A program made the position numbers and the translations under genes. DNA of 64,000 nt from Streptomyces buecherae (lineage in GTDB: Bacteria; Actinomycetota; Actinomycetes; Streptomycetales; Streptomycetaceae). This document shows, one piece after another, positions 25,820 to 33,500 of this stretch. The notes beneath the pieces were generated by a model. That model searched no databases and had not been told where the DNA came from. It was given only the letters and a program-made list of their open reading frames with translations. Location: positions 62,001 through 126,000 of the forward strand of contig NZ_CP060404.1 of assembly GCF_014295035.1 (NCBI RefSeq), read 5' to 3'. Positions within the stretch are counted from its first letter, which is position 1. Each line of letters begins with the position of its first letter.

Positions 25820-27256
25820 TCACGGTCGGGTGCCGCGCCACTGCTGGTAGGCCGGCTCCCAGGTGGGCCCGAGCGGGTACAGGCCCTCGATGGCCTCGCC
25901 CGCCGCCACCTGTTCGGCGATGAACCGCTCCCGCGATTCCTGTTCGACGCTGTCGGCGATGAGTTCGCCGGCCAGGTCGGGCGGGACGACGACGACGCCG
26001 TCGGCGTCGCCGACGAGGATGTCACCGGGCTGTACGAGCGCCCCGCCACAGGCGATGGGCACGCCGGTGTCCCAGGGGACGTGCCGGCGCCCGAGGACGG
26101 CGGGGTGCTCGGCGGCGTAGTACGTCGGAAGGTCCAGGTCGGCCACCGCGGCGCTGTCGCGCAGCCCGCCGTCGGTGACGATGCCGGCGGCGCCGCGCTT
26201 CTGGGCCCGCAAGGCCAGGATGTCGCCGATGGTGCCGGAGGTGGGGTCGCGGCGGGCGTCCATCACCAGCACCTGGCCCGGGCGCAGCTCCTCGACGGCG
26301 CGCTTCTGCGCGTTCATGCCGTTGCCGTACCGCGCGAAGAGGTCCTCGCGCAGCGGCAGGTAGCGCAGGGTGTGGGCGGTGCCGACGAGTCTGCCGCCCG
26401 GCTTGGTGGGGCGCAGCCCGTCGATCGTCATGTGCTGGAGGCCGCGCTTGCGCAACTGGGAGCTGAGGGTGGCGGTGGCCAGGCCACGTAGCGCCTCGGC
26501 GACGGCCTTGTCGAGGGTGGGCTCCTCGACGTGGGCCGGGCCCCAGGCGTCGGCCCGCAGCGCGGCGTCGACGCGCGGCATGGCGCCCCACTCCGCCAGG
26601 GTGTGTTCGGCCTCGGTGACCTGGTTGCGCAGCCGGCCGCTGGTCAGTCCCTGGTCCGGGGCGCTGACCTCGACCTCGACGGTGTCGCCGGGCGCGACCA
26701 CGGAGGCGCCGGCCGGGGTGCCGGTGAGGATCACGTCGCCGGGCTCCAGAGTGACCAGCCGCGACAGGTCGGCTATCAGGGTGCCGAAGGGAAAGAGCAG
26801 GGTCGCGGTGTCGGCGTCCTGGACCAGTTCGCCGCCCACCCAGGTCCGCAGCCGCAGGGCGGCGGGGTCGAGCGCGGTGGCGTCGAGCAGCCTGGGGCCG
26901 ACGGGGGTGAAGCCGTCGGCGCCCTTGGACCGCAGGTTGGAGCCGCGGTCGGCGTAGCGCAGGTCGTACGCGCCGGCGTCGTTGGCCGCCGTCACCCAGG
27001 CGACGTGGCTCCACCCACGCTCCGGGCTGACCCGGTGCGCTCGGCTGCCGATGACCAGCGCGATCTCGCCCTCGAAGGACATCAGTTCACAGCCGCTGGG
27101 CCGCGCGATGGCGTCGCCCGTGCCGGCCAGCGACGAGGGGGGCTTGAGGAAGTAGGACGGCTGGTCGGGGACGCGTCCGCGTTCCTTGGCCCGGCAGGGG
27201 TAGTTGAGGTGGACTGCGATGATCTTCGAGGGCTGGGTTCCCAGCGGGTGCGGCAT
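25820..27256 (-). CDS. Fused FAH-family decarboxylase/isomerase (HpaG-like) and RraA-like domain
   Basis: 478 residues. Residues 1 to about 235 are a fumarylacetoacetate-hydrolase-family domain, with metal ligands in SFEGEIALVIG (Glu62, Glu64) and the ANDAGAYDL segment (Asp93), and the LTGTPAG motif near 178-184. This is the HpaG family, which decarboxylates 5-oxo-pent-3-ene-1,2,5-tricarboxylate. Residues from about 250 are an RraA-like/HMG-aldolase-type domain with GTIGDIL near 341 and TDGGLRD near 361-367. That family includes pyruvate aldolases and oxaloacetate decarboxylases. ATG 27256 has AGGAG upstream. It is the first gene of the operon, opposite the GntR-linked operon across the palindromic operator. 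Confidence 0.87.
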   Translation of the reverse strand: MPHPLGTQPSKIIAVHLNYPCRAKERGRVPDQPSYFLKPPSSLAGTGDAIARPSGCELMSFEGEIALVIGSRAHRVSPERGWSHVAWVTAANDAGAYDLRYADRGSNLRSKGADGFTPVGPRLLDATALDPAALRLRTWVGGELVQDADTATLLFPFGTLIADLSRLVTLEPGDVILTGTPAGASVVAPGDTVEVEVSAPDQGLTSGRLRNQVTEAEHTLAEWGAMPRVDAALRADAWGPAHVEEPTLDKAVAEALRGLATATLSSQLRKRGLQHMTIDGLRPTKPGGRLVGTAHTLRYLPLREDLFARYGNGMNAQKRAVEELRPGQVLVMDARRDPTSGTIGDILALRAQKRGAAGIVTDGGLRDSAAVADLDLPTYYAAEHPAVLGRRHVPWDTGVPIACGGALVQPGDILVGDADGVVVVPPDLAGELIADSVEQESRERFIAEQVAAGEAIEGLYPLGPTWEPAYQQWRGTRP

Positions 27257-27396
27257 GGGAGTTCTCCTGGGCGTGTGCGGCGCGAGGCGCTGGTCGAGGA
27301 GGAGCGGCGACTGTCCGCGCAGGCGGTGGCGAAGGGGTCCGGCGCGGACCGCGGGCGGCCTCACTGAGACGACCGGGCAGGTACCACGGTGGAATA

Positions 27397-27408
27397 ATCG
27401 TATACGAT
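27397..27408. promoter_or_regulatory. Palindromic operator ATCGTATACGAT, copy 1
   Basis: Perfect 12-bp palindrome near the centre of the 289-bp divergent region between the hpa operon (start 27256) and the hydrolase/GntR operon (start 27546). The same 12-mer recurs at 30050. FCD-type GntR regulators bind short palindromes with a GTATAC-like core, and the GntR gene at 28348 is the natural candidate. The rest of this intergenic region holds no gene. Confidence 0.7.
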
Positions 27409-27545
27409 ATCATGCATGGCAGGTCGGGGAAGATGGCCCGCCCGGCCAGTGGTGAGGGCGCGGCCCACCCCGCGCGCCAGCGGACCACCGTTCGCGTACA
27501 GAATCGAAGTTCACCGCCGACACTCGATGTGAGGATGTGCGACCG

Positions 27546-28286
27546 ATGCAGAGTCGAACCGGTCTGACGGTCCGAACGTTCGCCCCCGCCCAGACCGCCG
27601 GCCAGCCGCCCGTGCTCCTCGTGCACGGCTTCGGCTCGGACGGTGGCCGGGACTGGGTGGACACCGGGATAGCCCGGGCGCTGACCGCGGCCGGGCGCGT
27701 GGTGATCGCGCCCGACCTGCGCGGCCACGGGGACAGCCCGGCCCCCGCGACGGTCGCCGAGGTCGCCGTGCCGGCCCTGGTCGCCGATCTGGTCACGGTG
27801 GTGGACGAGGCGGGCGCGGAGGCGTTCGACGTGGTCGGGTACTCGCTGGGCGCCCGGCTCGCCTGGGAGTTGCCCGCGGCGGCGCCCGGTCGGTTGGGGC
27901 GGGCGGTGCTCGGCGGGCTGAGCCCCGTCGAGCCGTTCGCGGCGGTGGACGTGGTGGCGCTGCGCCGCGCGGTCGCCGACGGCATCGAGCCCGCCGACCC
28001 GTTCACCGCGATGATCGCCGGCATGGTGCGCGCCCACGGGCCCCGGGCCACCGGCCTGGCCCGGTGCGTGGAAGGGCTGCGTGCCACGCCCTTCGCGCCC
28101 CGGTCCTGGGCCGGCGGCACGCCACCGGTCTTCGTCGCCGGAGCGGACGACGTGATGACCCGTGGCATAGAGCAGGTCGCCCAGTCGGTCGACGGGGCGC
28201 GGTGGGTCCCGGTCCCGGGTGACCACCAGGGGGCCCTCTCGGGGGACGCGTTCCGCCGTACAGTCCTGGAGGTGCTCGCGGGGTGA
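27546..28286 (+). CDS. Alpha/beta-fold hydrolase
   Basis: 246 residues. The oxyanion motif is LLVHGFGSDG near 27-36, with PDLRGHGDSPAP following. The nucleophile elbow is GYSLGAR with Ser near residue 101, the acid is probably in FVAGADDVM, and the catalytic His is in PGDHQGAL near the C-terminus. It is a serine hydrolase for an ester, lactone or C-C bond; meta-cleavage hydrolases belong to this superfamily. ATG 27546 lies 11 bases after GAGG; GTG 27537 is possible. It heads the operon that includes the GntR gene and is divergent from the hpa operon. Confidence 0.85.
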   Translation: MQSRTGLTVRTFAPAQTAGQPPVLLVHGFGSDGGRDWVDTGIARALTAAGRVVIAPDLRGHGDSPAPATVAEVAVPALVADLVTVVDEAGAEAFDVVGYSLGARLAWELPAAAPGRLGRAVLGGLSPVEPFAAVDVVALRRAVADGIEPADPFTAMIAGMVRAHGPRATGLARCVEGLRATPFAPRSWAGGTPPVFVAGADDVMTRGIEQVAQSVDGARWVPVPGDHQGALSGDAFRRTVLEVLAG

Positions 28287-28347
28287 ACATGGGAACAGAC
28301 AGCCGGGGTCGCGGTGCGGCCGGCCGGCCCGGGGTAGGGAAGCGGCG

Positions 28348-29022
28348 ATGAGTACGACGGAGAAGCGGACGGCCGCCAAGGGGTCGAAGGCCGAGCTCAG
28401 CTACGACCTGCTGCGCTCGCGCATCCTCGACGGCACCTACGGGCCCGGCTACCGGCTGGTCCTCAGCCAGCTCGCGCGGGAGACCGGGGTCAGCACGATC
28501 CCGCTGCGCGAGGCGTTGCGCAGGCTCCAGTCCGACGGGCTGGTCGAGGTGGTGCGCAACATCGGCGCCCGGGTGGCGGTCTTCGACGCCACGCAGGTCG
28601 AGCACTCGCTCCAGGTCCTGGCCCGCCTGGAGGGGTACGCCACCGCGATCTCCGCCGCCCACATGTCGGCCACGGACATCGAGCGGTCCCGGCAGGTCAA
28701 CGCCCGTATGACCACGGCGCTGGAGGACTTCGACCCCACGGCCTTCACCGCGCTCAACCGCGAGTTCCACTTCTCCCTCTACGCGCACTGCCCCGACGCG
28801 CACCTGGTCGCCCTCCTGGAGGCGGAGTGGGCCCGGCTGGACCACATGCGCCGCTCGACCTTCAGCTACGTCCCCGGGCGGGCCCGGCGCTCCGTCGCGG
28901 AGCACGAGCGGATGCTGGGGCTGATCGCGGCGGGGGCGCCGCCCCAGGAGATCGAGCAGGTTGCCTGCGCCCACAAGATCGCCACCGCCGACGCGCTGCG
29001 CCAGTCGCAGGCCGCGCCCTGA
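28348..29022 (+). CDS. GntR-family transcriptional regulator (FCD/FadR subfamily)
   Basis: 224 residues. The N-terminal winged helix-turn-helix spans about 15-75 (YDLLRSRILDGTYGPGYRL, then LARETGVSTIPLREALRRLQSDGLVEV). The C-terminal helical FCD effector domain contains the metal-binding pattern seen in FAR... members (FTALNREFHFSLY and AEHERML). It is predicted to repress the catabolic promoters that carry the ATCGTATACGAT palindrome (27397, 30050) and to be released by an organic-acid intermediate. Regulators of this class are common in aromatic-acid clusters. Confidence 0.92.
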   Translation: MSTTEKRTAAKGSKAELSYDLLRSRILDGTYGPGYRLVLSQLARETGVSTIPLREALRRLQSDGLVEVVRNIGARVAVFDATQVEHSLQVLARLEGYATAISAAHMSATDIERSRQVNARMTTALEDFDPTAFTALNREFHFSLYAHCPDAHLVALLEAEWARLDHMRRSTFSYVPGRARRSVAEHERMLGLIAAGAPPQEIEQVACAHKIATADALRQSQAAP

Positions 29023-29040
29023 GGCGCGCGGGCTCGGCGG

Positions 29041-29064
29041 GGCCCGGCGGCGCCCCGCCGGGCC
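29041..29064 (+). terminator. Hairpin terminator after GntR gene
   Basis: GGCCCGGCGG / CCGCCGGGCC perfect 10-bp arms with a 4-base loop, 18 bp after the GntR stop codon. Confidence 0.65.
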
Positions 29065-29131
29065 GGGGCACGCGCTCACCCGGGGCGGAAATCCGGTAGT
29101 GGGCGGGGCGTTGGGTTGGCAGGCTTGCGCC

Positions 29132-29989
29132 ATGGACTCGCAGCCCAACGACGTGCCCGGCCTCTCCTGGCTCGGCGCTCCGATCGACGCCCGCCCCCTG
29201 TTCGCCCCGGAACAGGCCGCGCTGATGGCCACGTTGCGCGGTCTGGCGCCCGCCGACTGGGCCAGGGAGGCGGTGCCGGGATGGACCGTTCGCGACCTCG
29301 CCGCGCACGTCCTGGGTGACTTCTACGGGCGCCTCGCGCGGGACCGCGACGGCCACCGGGAGGGGCCGGCCCCCGCGCCGGGCGAGACGTTGGAGACCTT
29401 CATCCACCGCATCAACCAGGAGTGGGTGACCGCCTTCTCCCGGGTGAGCCCCGCTACGCTCACCGACACCCTCGACCTGATCGGCCGGCAGGTCGCCGAA
29501 CTCTTCGCGGCCAGCGACCTCCACGCGCCGTCGCTCGGCGTGTCCTGGGCCGGCGTGGACCCGGCCCCGGTGTGGCTGGACAGCGCCCGCGACCTCACCG
29601 AGTTCTGGACCCACCGCCAGCAGATCCGCCGCGCCGTCGGCCAGGGCGTCGACCCCGATCCCGCCCCGCTCGCCGTGGTCCTGGACACCTTCCTGCGGGC
29701 CCTGCCCCACACCCTGCGCGAGGTCGCCGCGCCGGTGGGCACGCAGGTCCGGGTACGGATCGACGGCCCCGCCGGCGGCACCTGGACCGCGACGGCCACC
29801 GGCCCGCGCTGGTCGCTCGCCGAGCCGGACGCGGGACGCCCCGCCTCGGTCGTACGCCTGGACGCGGACACCGCCTGGCGCCTGTGCGCCCGCGACCTCC
29901 AGCCCGACGCCGCCCTGGCCCGGGCCGGCGTCGAGGGCGACCGCGACCTGGCCGAGGCGGCCTGTCAGATCGTGTCGATCGTCTACTGA
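29132..29989 (+). CDS. DinB-fold mycothiol-dependent maleylpyruvate isomerase family protein
   Basis: 285 residues, resembling the TIGR03083/MDMPI_N proteins of actinomycetes. The N-terminal four-helix domain contains WTVRDLAAHVLGDFYGRLARD (first metal-ligand His) and RDLTEFWTHRQQIRRAVG (later His pair). The C-terminal part resembles the MDMPI_C/SCP-like domain. Family members are mycothiol-dependent isomerases or thiol transferases with a Zn/Ni site. A role in isomerising a ring-cleavage product is possible here but unproven. It sits alone on the plus strand between the GntR terminator and the phosphotriesterase operator. Confidence 0.75.
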   Translation: MDSQPNDVPGLSWLGAPIDARPLFAPEQAALMATLRGLAPADWAREAVPGWTVRDLAAHVLGDFYGRLARDRDGHREGPAPAPGETLETFIHRINQEWVTAFSRVSPATLTDTLDLIGRQVAELFAASDLHAPSLGVSWAGVDPAPVWLDSARDLTEFWTHRQQIRRAVGQGVDPDPAPLAVVLDTFLRALPHTLREVAAPVGTQVRVRIDGPAGGTWTATATGPRWSLAEPDAGRPASVVRLDADTAWRLCARDLQPDAALARAGVEGDRDLAEAACQIVSIVY

Positions 29990-30049
29990 CCGCGACCGGC
30001 CGCCCCCTCGTCCGGGAGCAGAAGGTTTCTCCGGGATCGTTGGCGCACG

Positions 30050-30061
30050 ATCGTATACGAT
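30050..30061. promoter_or_regulatory. Palindromic operator ATCGTATACGAT, copy 2
   Basis: Identical perfect palindrome to that at 27397-27408, 29 bp upstream of the first phosphotriesterase-family gene, where it would overlap the promoter or transcription start. It probably puts the operon 30091-35210 under the GntR regulator. Confidence 0.7.
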
Positions 30062-30090
30062 GAGGTATCTCGCCTGTTAGGTTGAGTCGC

Positions 30091-31206
30091 ATGTCCACCA
30101 CCGACTCGACTGCGGGTGCGGTCGGCGCGGCCCAGGCCGCGCAGGAATCCGGGGGCACCGTCGTCACCGTCACCGGCGAGATCTCGCCGGCCGCGCTCGG
30201 CGTGGTACTCCCCCACGAACACCTTCTGAGTGACTACGCCACGCCGCACGACACGGCGGAGTCCTGGGCGGCCGTCGGGCGCGCCCGCCCCACGGCCGCG
30301 AGTTGGCAGCCCTACCAGGCGCCCCTGACGATGGAACTGCTCGGCGACATCGGCGTGGGCGCCGTCAACCGGGACAACTGGCGGCTCCACGACGAGGAGT
30401 TGGCCACGGCGGAGGCCGCCGCGCTGCGGCGCGCCGGCGGCGGCACCCTGGTGGACGCCACGGCGCCGGGCCTGGGTCGGCGGCCGGCCGCGCTGCGCCG
30501 CGTCGCCGAGGCGACCGGCCTGCGTCTGGTGATGGGCTCGGGCCGCTACCACCCGGCGTGGCCCGCCGGACCCGCCGACCTGAGCGCCGAGCGCCTGGCC
30601 GAGGAGATCGTCTGCGATCTCACCGAGGGGGTGCGCGGGGTCCGGGCGGGCATCATCGGCCACCTGGCCGCGCTCGACCCCACCGCCCCCGCCGAGCGCG
30701 CCGTCCTGGTCGCGGCGGCACGGGCGTCGGCGGCCACGGGCGCCGCGATCTCGCTCAGCCGCTCCGCCGATGCCGCCACCCAGCAGCGCGTGCTCGACGT
30801 GCTCGCGGCCGAGGGCGCGGACCTCGCGCGGGTCGCCGTCGGGCACTGTGACGGTCTCGCGCCGCGCCCGGACGACCTCGAACCCCTCCTGGAGCGCGGG
30901 GTGTTCGTGCAGTTCGACCAGCTCGGCCGGCTGCCGTCGGTGCACAGCGTCAGCGACGACCAGGACGTCGCCGCGGCCGTGCTGGAGCTCGCCGGGCGGG
31001 GCCACGCCGCACGCGTCCTGCTCTCCCAGGACGTCAGCACCAAGGCCCAGTTGCTCGCCTACGGCGGGGGCGGATACGGCTTCGTCCTGACGCAGTTCGT
31101 CCCGTACCTGAGGATGCTCGGCGCCGACGACGCGCTCGTCACCGCCCTCACCGTGGACAACCCCCGGCGCCTGCTCACCCTCACCCACCGGAGGGCCCCC
31201 TCGTGA
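30091..31206 (+). CDS. Phosphotriesterase-family protein with degenerate metal site
   Basis: 371 residues, amidohydrolase-superfamily PTE fold. The first metal motif HEH (LPHEHLLSD), the later His in GHCDG and the final Asp in LLSQDVSTK are kept. The bridging acidic/Lys position reads IIGHLAAL (His instead of Glu or carboxylated Lys) and the next ligand His is Ser (AISLSRSAD). Two of six expected ligands are thus changed, so the protein may bind one metal or have a non-hydrolytic, perhaps partner-stabilising, role. The stop overlaps the start of the intact second PTE gene (GTGA). It lies just after the palindromic operator. Confidence 0.82.
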   Translation: MSTTDSTAGAVGAAQAAQESGGTVVTVTGEISPAALGVVLPHEHLLSDYATPHDTAESWAAVGRARPTAASWQPYQAPLTMELLGDIGVGAVNRDNWRLHDEELATAEAAALRRAGGGTLVDATAPGLGRRPAALRRVAEATGLRLVMGSGRYHPAWPAGPADLSAERLAEEIVCDLTEGVRGVRAGIIGHLAALDPTAPAERAVLVAAARASAATGAAISLSRSADAATQQRVLDVLAAEGADLARVAVGHCDGLAPRPDDLEPLLERGVFVQFDQLGRLPSVHSVSDDQDVAAAVLELAGRGHAARVLLSQDVSTKAQLLAYGGGGYGFVLTQFVPYLRMLGADDALVTALTVDNPRRLLTLTHRRAPS

Positions 31207-32273
31207 GCCGCTACCCGTTCGAGATCCCGGACATCGCCGGCAAGGCGCTCACCGTCGCGGGGCCCGTGGACCCGTCGGTCCTCGGCCAGACGCTCATGCA
31301 CGAGCACATCTTCGTGGACCTGCGACGGCCACCCGGCTCCCACCGTCCCGGCGAGGACTCGCCCGAGGCCGCCGAGCCGCTCACCCTCGCCAACCTGGCC
31401 CGCACCCGGCACGGCCACCCCAACGCCGACAACGACCGGTTGGCCGACTTCGACGAGATGCTGTCGGAGGTGAGCGCCTTCGCCCACGCCGGGGGCGGCA
31501 CGGTGGTGGAGGTCTCCCCCATGGGCCTGGGCCGGGACCCCGAGTCGCTGCTGCGGCTGTCCCGGGCCAGCGGGCTGCACGTCGTCATGGGGGGCGGCTG
31601 GTACACCCCCACCTTCCATCCGGCGGACATGGCCGGGCGCGACGTCGACGCGCTGGCCGACACCATCGTGCGCGACATCGCCGTCGGGGTCGGCGACACC
31701 GGCATCCGCTCGGGCGTCATCGGTGAAGTGGGCGCGGAGACGGCCCCGTTGACGGAGAACGAACTCAAGAGCGTGCGCGCGAGCGGCCGGGCTAGCAGGG
31801 TGACGGGCGCGCCGGTCACCTTCCACGTCGGCGGCGTCGGCGAGGACAAGCTCCGGGTGCTCGACATCCTCGCCGAGGAGGGCGTGGCCGCGTCCAACAT
31901 CGTTCTGGGCCACGCCATGGAGGTCATCACCAACCCGTCGCTCGGCGAACGCGTCCTGGCGCGCGGCGTCTTCGTGGAGTTCGACTTCCTCGCCTCGCCC
32001 GGCAGCCCGTGGGGGCACCTCGTCCTGACCAGCGACCACAAGGTGGCCCGGGGCATCGCCGAACTCGTCGAGCGCGGGTACGCGCGCCAACTCCTGCTCG
32101 GCCACGACGTGTGCCAGAAGATCCAACTCAAGCGGTACGGCGGGCAGGGTTACGACTACATCCCGCGCCACTTCCTGCCCGCCCTGCGCCGGCTGGGGGT
32201 GAGCGAGCGGGCGCTGCACACGATCATGGTCGAGAACCCGGCGCGCGCCCTCGCGTTCGCCAGACCGCGGTGA
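31203..32273 (+). CDS. Phosphotriesterase-family hydrolase/lactonase
   Basis: 356 residues with a complete PTE-family ligand set: HEH in LMHEHIFVD, bridging Glu in VIGEVGAE, His in VTFHVGG, His in VLGHAME, and Asp in LLGHDVCQK. PTE-homology proteins hydrolyse lactones or phosphoesters; in a catabolic operon a lactonase role is most plausible. GTG 31203 overlaps the stop of the preceding degenerate PTE gene, so the two are translated together, possibly as a heteromer. Confidence 0.88.
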   Translation: MSRYPFEIPDIAGKALTVAGPVDPSVLGQTLMHEHIFVDLRRPPGSHRPGEDSPEAAEPLTLANLARTRHGHPNADNDRLADFDEMLSEVSAFAHAGGGTVVEVSPMGLGRDPESLLRLSRASGLHVVMGGGWYTPTFHPADMAGRDVDALADTIVRDIAVGVGDTGIRSGVIGEVGAETAPLTENELKSVRASGRASRVTGAPVTFHVGGVGEDKLRVLDILAEEGVAASNIVLGHAMEVITNPSLGERVLARGVFVEFDFLASPGSPWGHLVLTSDHKVARGIAELVERGYARQLLLGHDVCQKIQLKRYGGQGYDYIPRHFLPALRRLGVSERALHTIMVENPARALAFARPR

Positions 32274-32317
32274 CCGGCCGCCCTCGCCACCCATCCCACC
32301 ACCCGTGAGGGAGCACC

Positions 32318-33295
32318 ATGCGCGTTCGCCCCGTCCCCTTCGACCCCACGCTCAGCGCGGTGCTCGACGCGCTGCCCCGCCCCTCCGGCCCGGAGTTGTC
32401 CCTGGCGGACGTTCCGAAGCTGCGCGAGGCCGCGACGGCGTTCCCCGCCCCGCCGATCGCCGAGGTCATCGGCGACCGGGAGATCGACGCCGAGGAGCTG
32501 ACGGTGCCCGGCCCCGACGGCGCGCCCGACCTCGCCGTCACCGTGCTGCGCCCGCGCCGCCTGCCGGCGCCGGCCCCGGGCCTGTACAACATGCACGGCG
32601 GCGGCATGATCAGCGGCCATCGCCACCAGGACGCGGCACGCCTGGCCGATCTGGTGGAGGAGCTGGGGGCGGTCGCCGTCAGCGTCGAGTACCGGCTCGC
32701 GCCGGAGCATCCGGACCCGGCGCCCGTGGAGGACTGCTACGCGGGCCTGGTGTGGATGGCGCGCGGCGCCGCCGAGCTGGGCGTCGACCCCGGCCGTGTC
32801 GTCGTCATGGGCGGCAGCGCCGGCGGCGGCCTAGCGGCCGGGGTCGCGCTGCTCGCCCGCGACCGCAACGGGCCGGCTCTGGCGGGGCAGTTGCTGTTGT
32901 GTCCGATGCTCGACGACCGGAACACGACGGTCTCCAGCCACCAGTACGACGGCAGCGGCACCTGGCAGCGGTCGATGAACCTGCTGGGGTGGCGGGCGCT
33001 GCTCGGCGACCGGGCGGGCGGCACGGCGGCTCGGGTGTCGCCCTACGCCGCCCCGGCCCGGGCCGGCGACCTGTCGAACCTGCCGCCGGCGTTCGTCGAG
33101 GCCGGCAGCGCCGAGCTGTTCCGGGACGAGGACGTGGCGTACGCGTCCCGCATCTGGGCGGCGGGGGGTCAGGCGGAGCTGCACATCTGGCAGGGTGCCT
33201 TCCACGGCTTCGACGTCTTCGCCCCGGACCACGAGGTGACGCGCGCCGCGCTGGCCACCCGCCTGTCCTGGCTGCGCCGCGTGCTCGACCGCTGA
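32318..33295 (+). CDS. Alpha/beta hydrolase, HSL family, paralogue 2
   Basis: 325 residues, paralogous to the esterase at 19820-20809 throughout. It has the oxyanion motif MHGGGM, VEYRLAPEHPDPAP, the nucleophile elbow GGSAGGG, LLCPMLDDRN and the catalytic His in FHGFDVF. ATG 32318 has GAGGGAG eight bases upstream. Likely a carboxylesterase or lactonase that works with the two PTE-family proteins and the amidohydrolase on either side. Confidence 0.88.
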   Translation: MRVRPVPFDPTLSAVLDALPRPSGPELSLADVPKLREAATAFPAPPIAEVIGDREIDAEELTVPGPDGAPDLAVTVLRPRRLPAPAPGLYNMHGGGMISGHRHQDAARLADLVEELGAVAVSVEYRLAPEHPDPAPVEDCYAGLVWMARGAAELGVDPGRVVVMGGSAGGGLAAGVALLARDRNGPALAGQLLLCPMLDDRNTTVSSHQYDGSGTWQRSMNLLGWRALLGDRAGGTAARVSPYAAPARAGDLSNLPPAFVEAGSAELFRDEDVAYASRIWAAGGQAELHIWQGAFHGFDVFAPDHEVTRAALATRLSWLRRVLDR

Positions 33296-33384
33296 GGCGC
33301 CGACGACGCCCCGACACCGCCAACGCTCTCACCCCGCCACGGCCCGCCGCGAATGTCTTGCCGGGCCCGCACGCCGAGCATAAG

Positions 33385-33398
33385 GTTTGGCCTCAAAC
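33385..33398. promoter_or_regulatory. Small inverted repeat upstream of amidohydrolase 2
   Basis: GTTTG-GCCT-CAAAC in the 205-bp gap before the amidohydrolase gene, in a stretch of lower GC. It could be an operator for a separate promoter; the evidence is only symmetry and position. Confidence 0.25.
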
Positions 33399-33500
33399 GA
33401 GACGCACTCGACGGCCGGCCTGCCTCGCCACCCCCTCACCTCCTCGCCACCCTCGCGAATCTTTCCCCACCCCACCGACCCCCAGCCAGAAAGGCCATCG

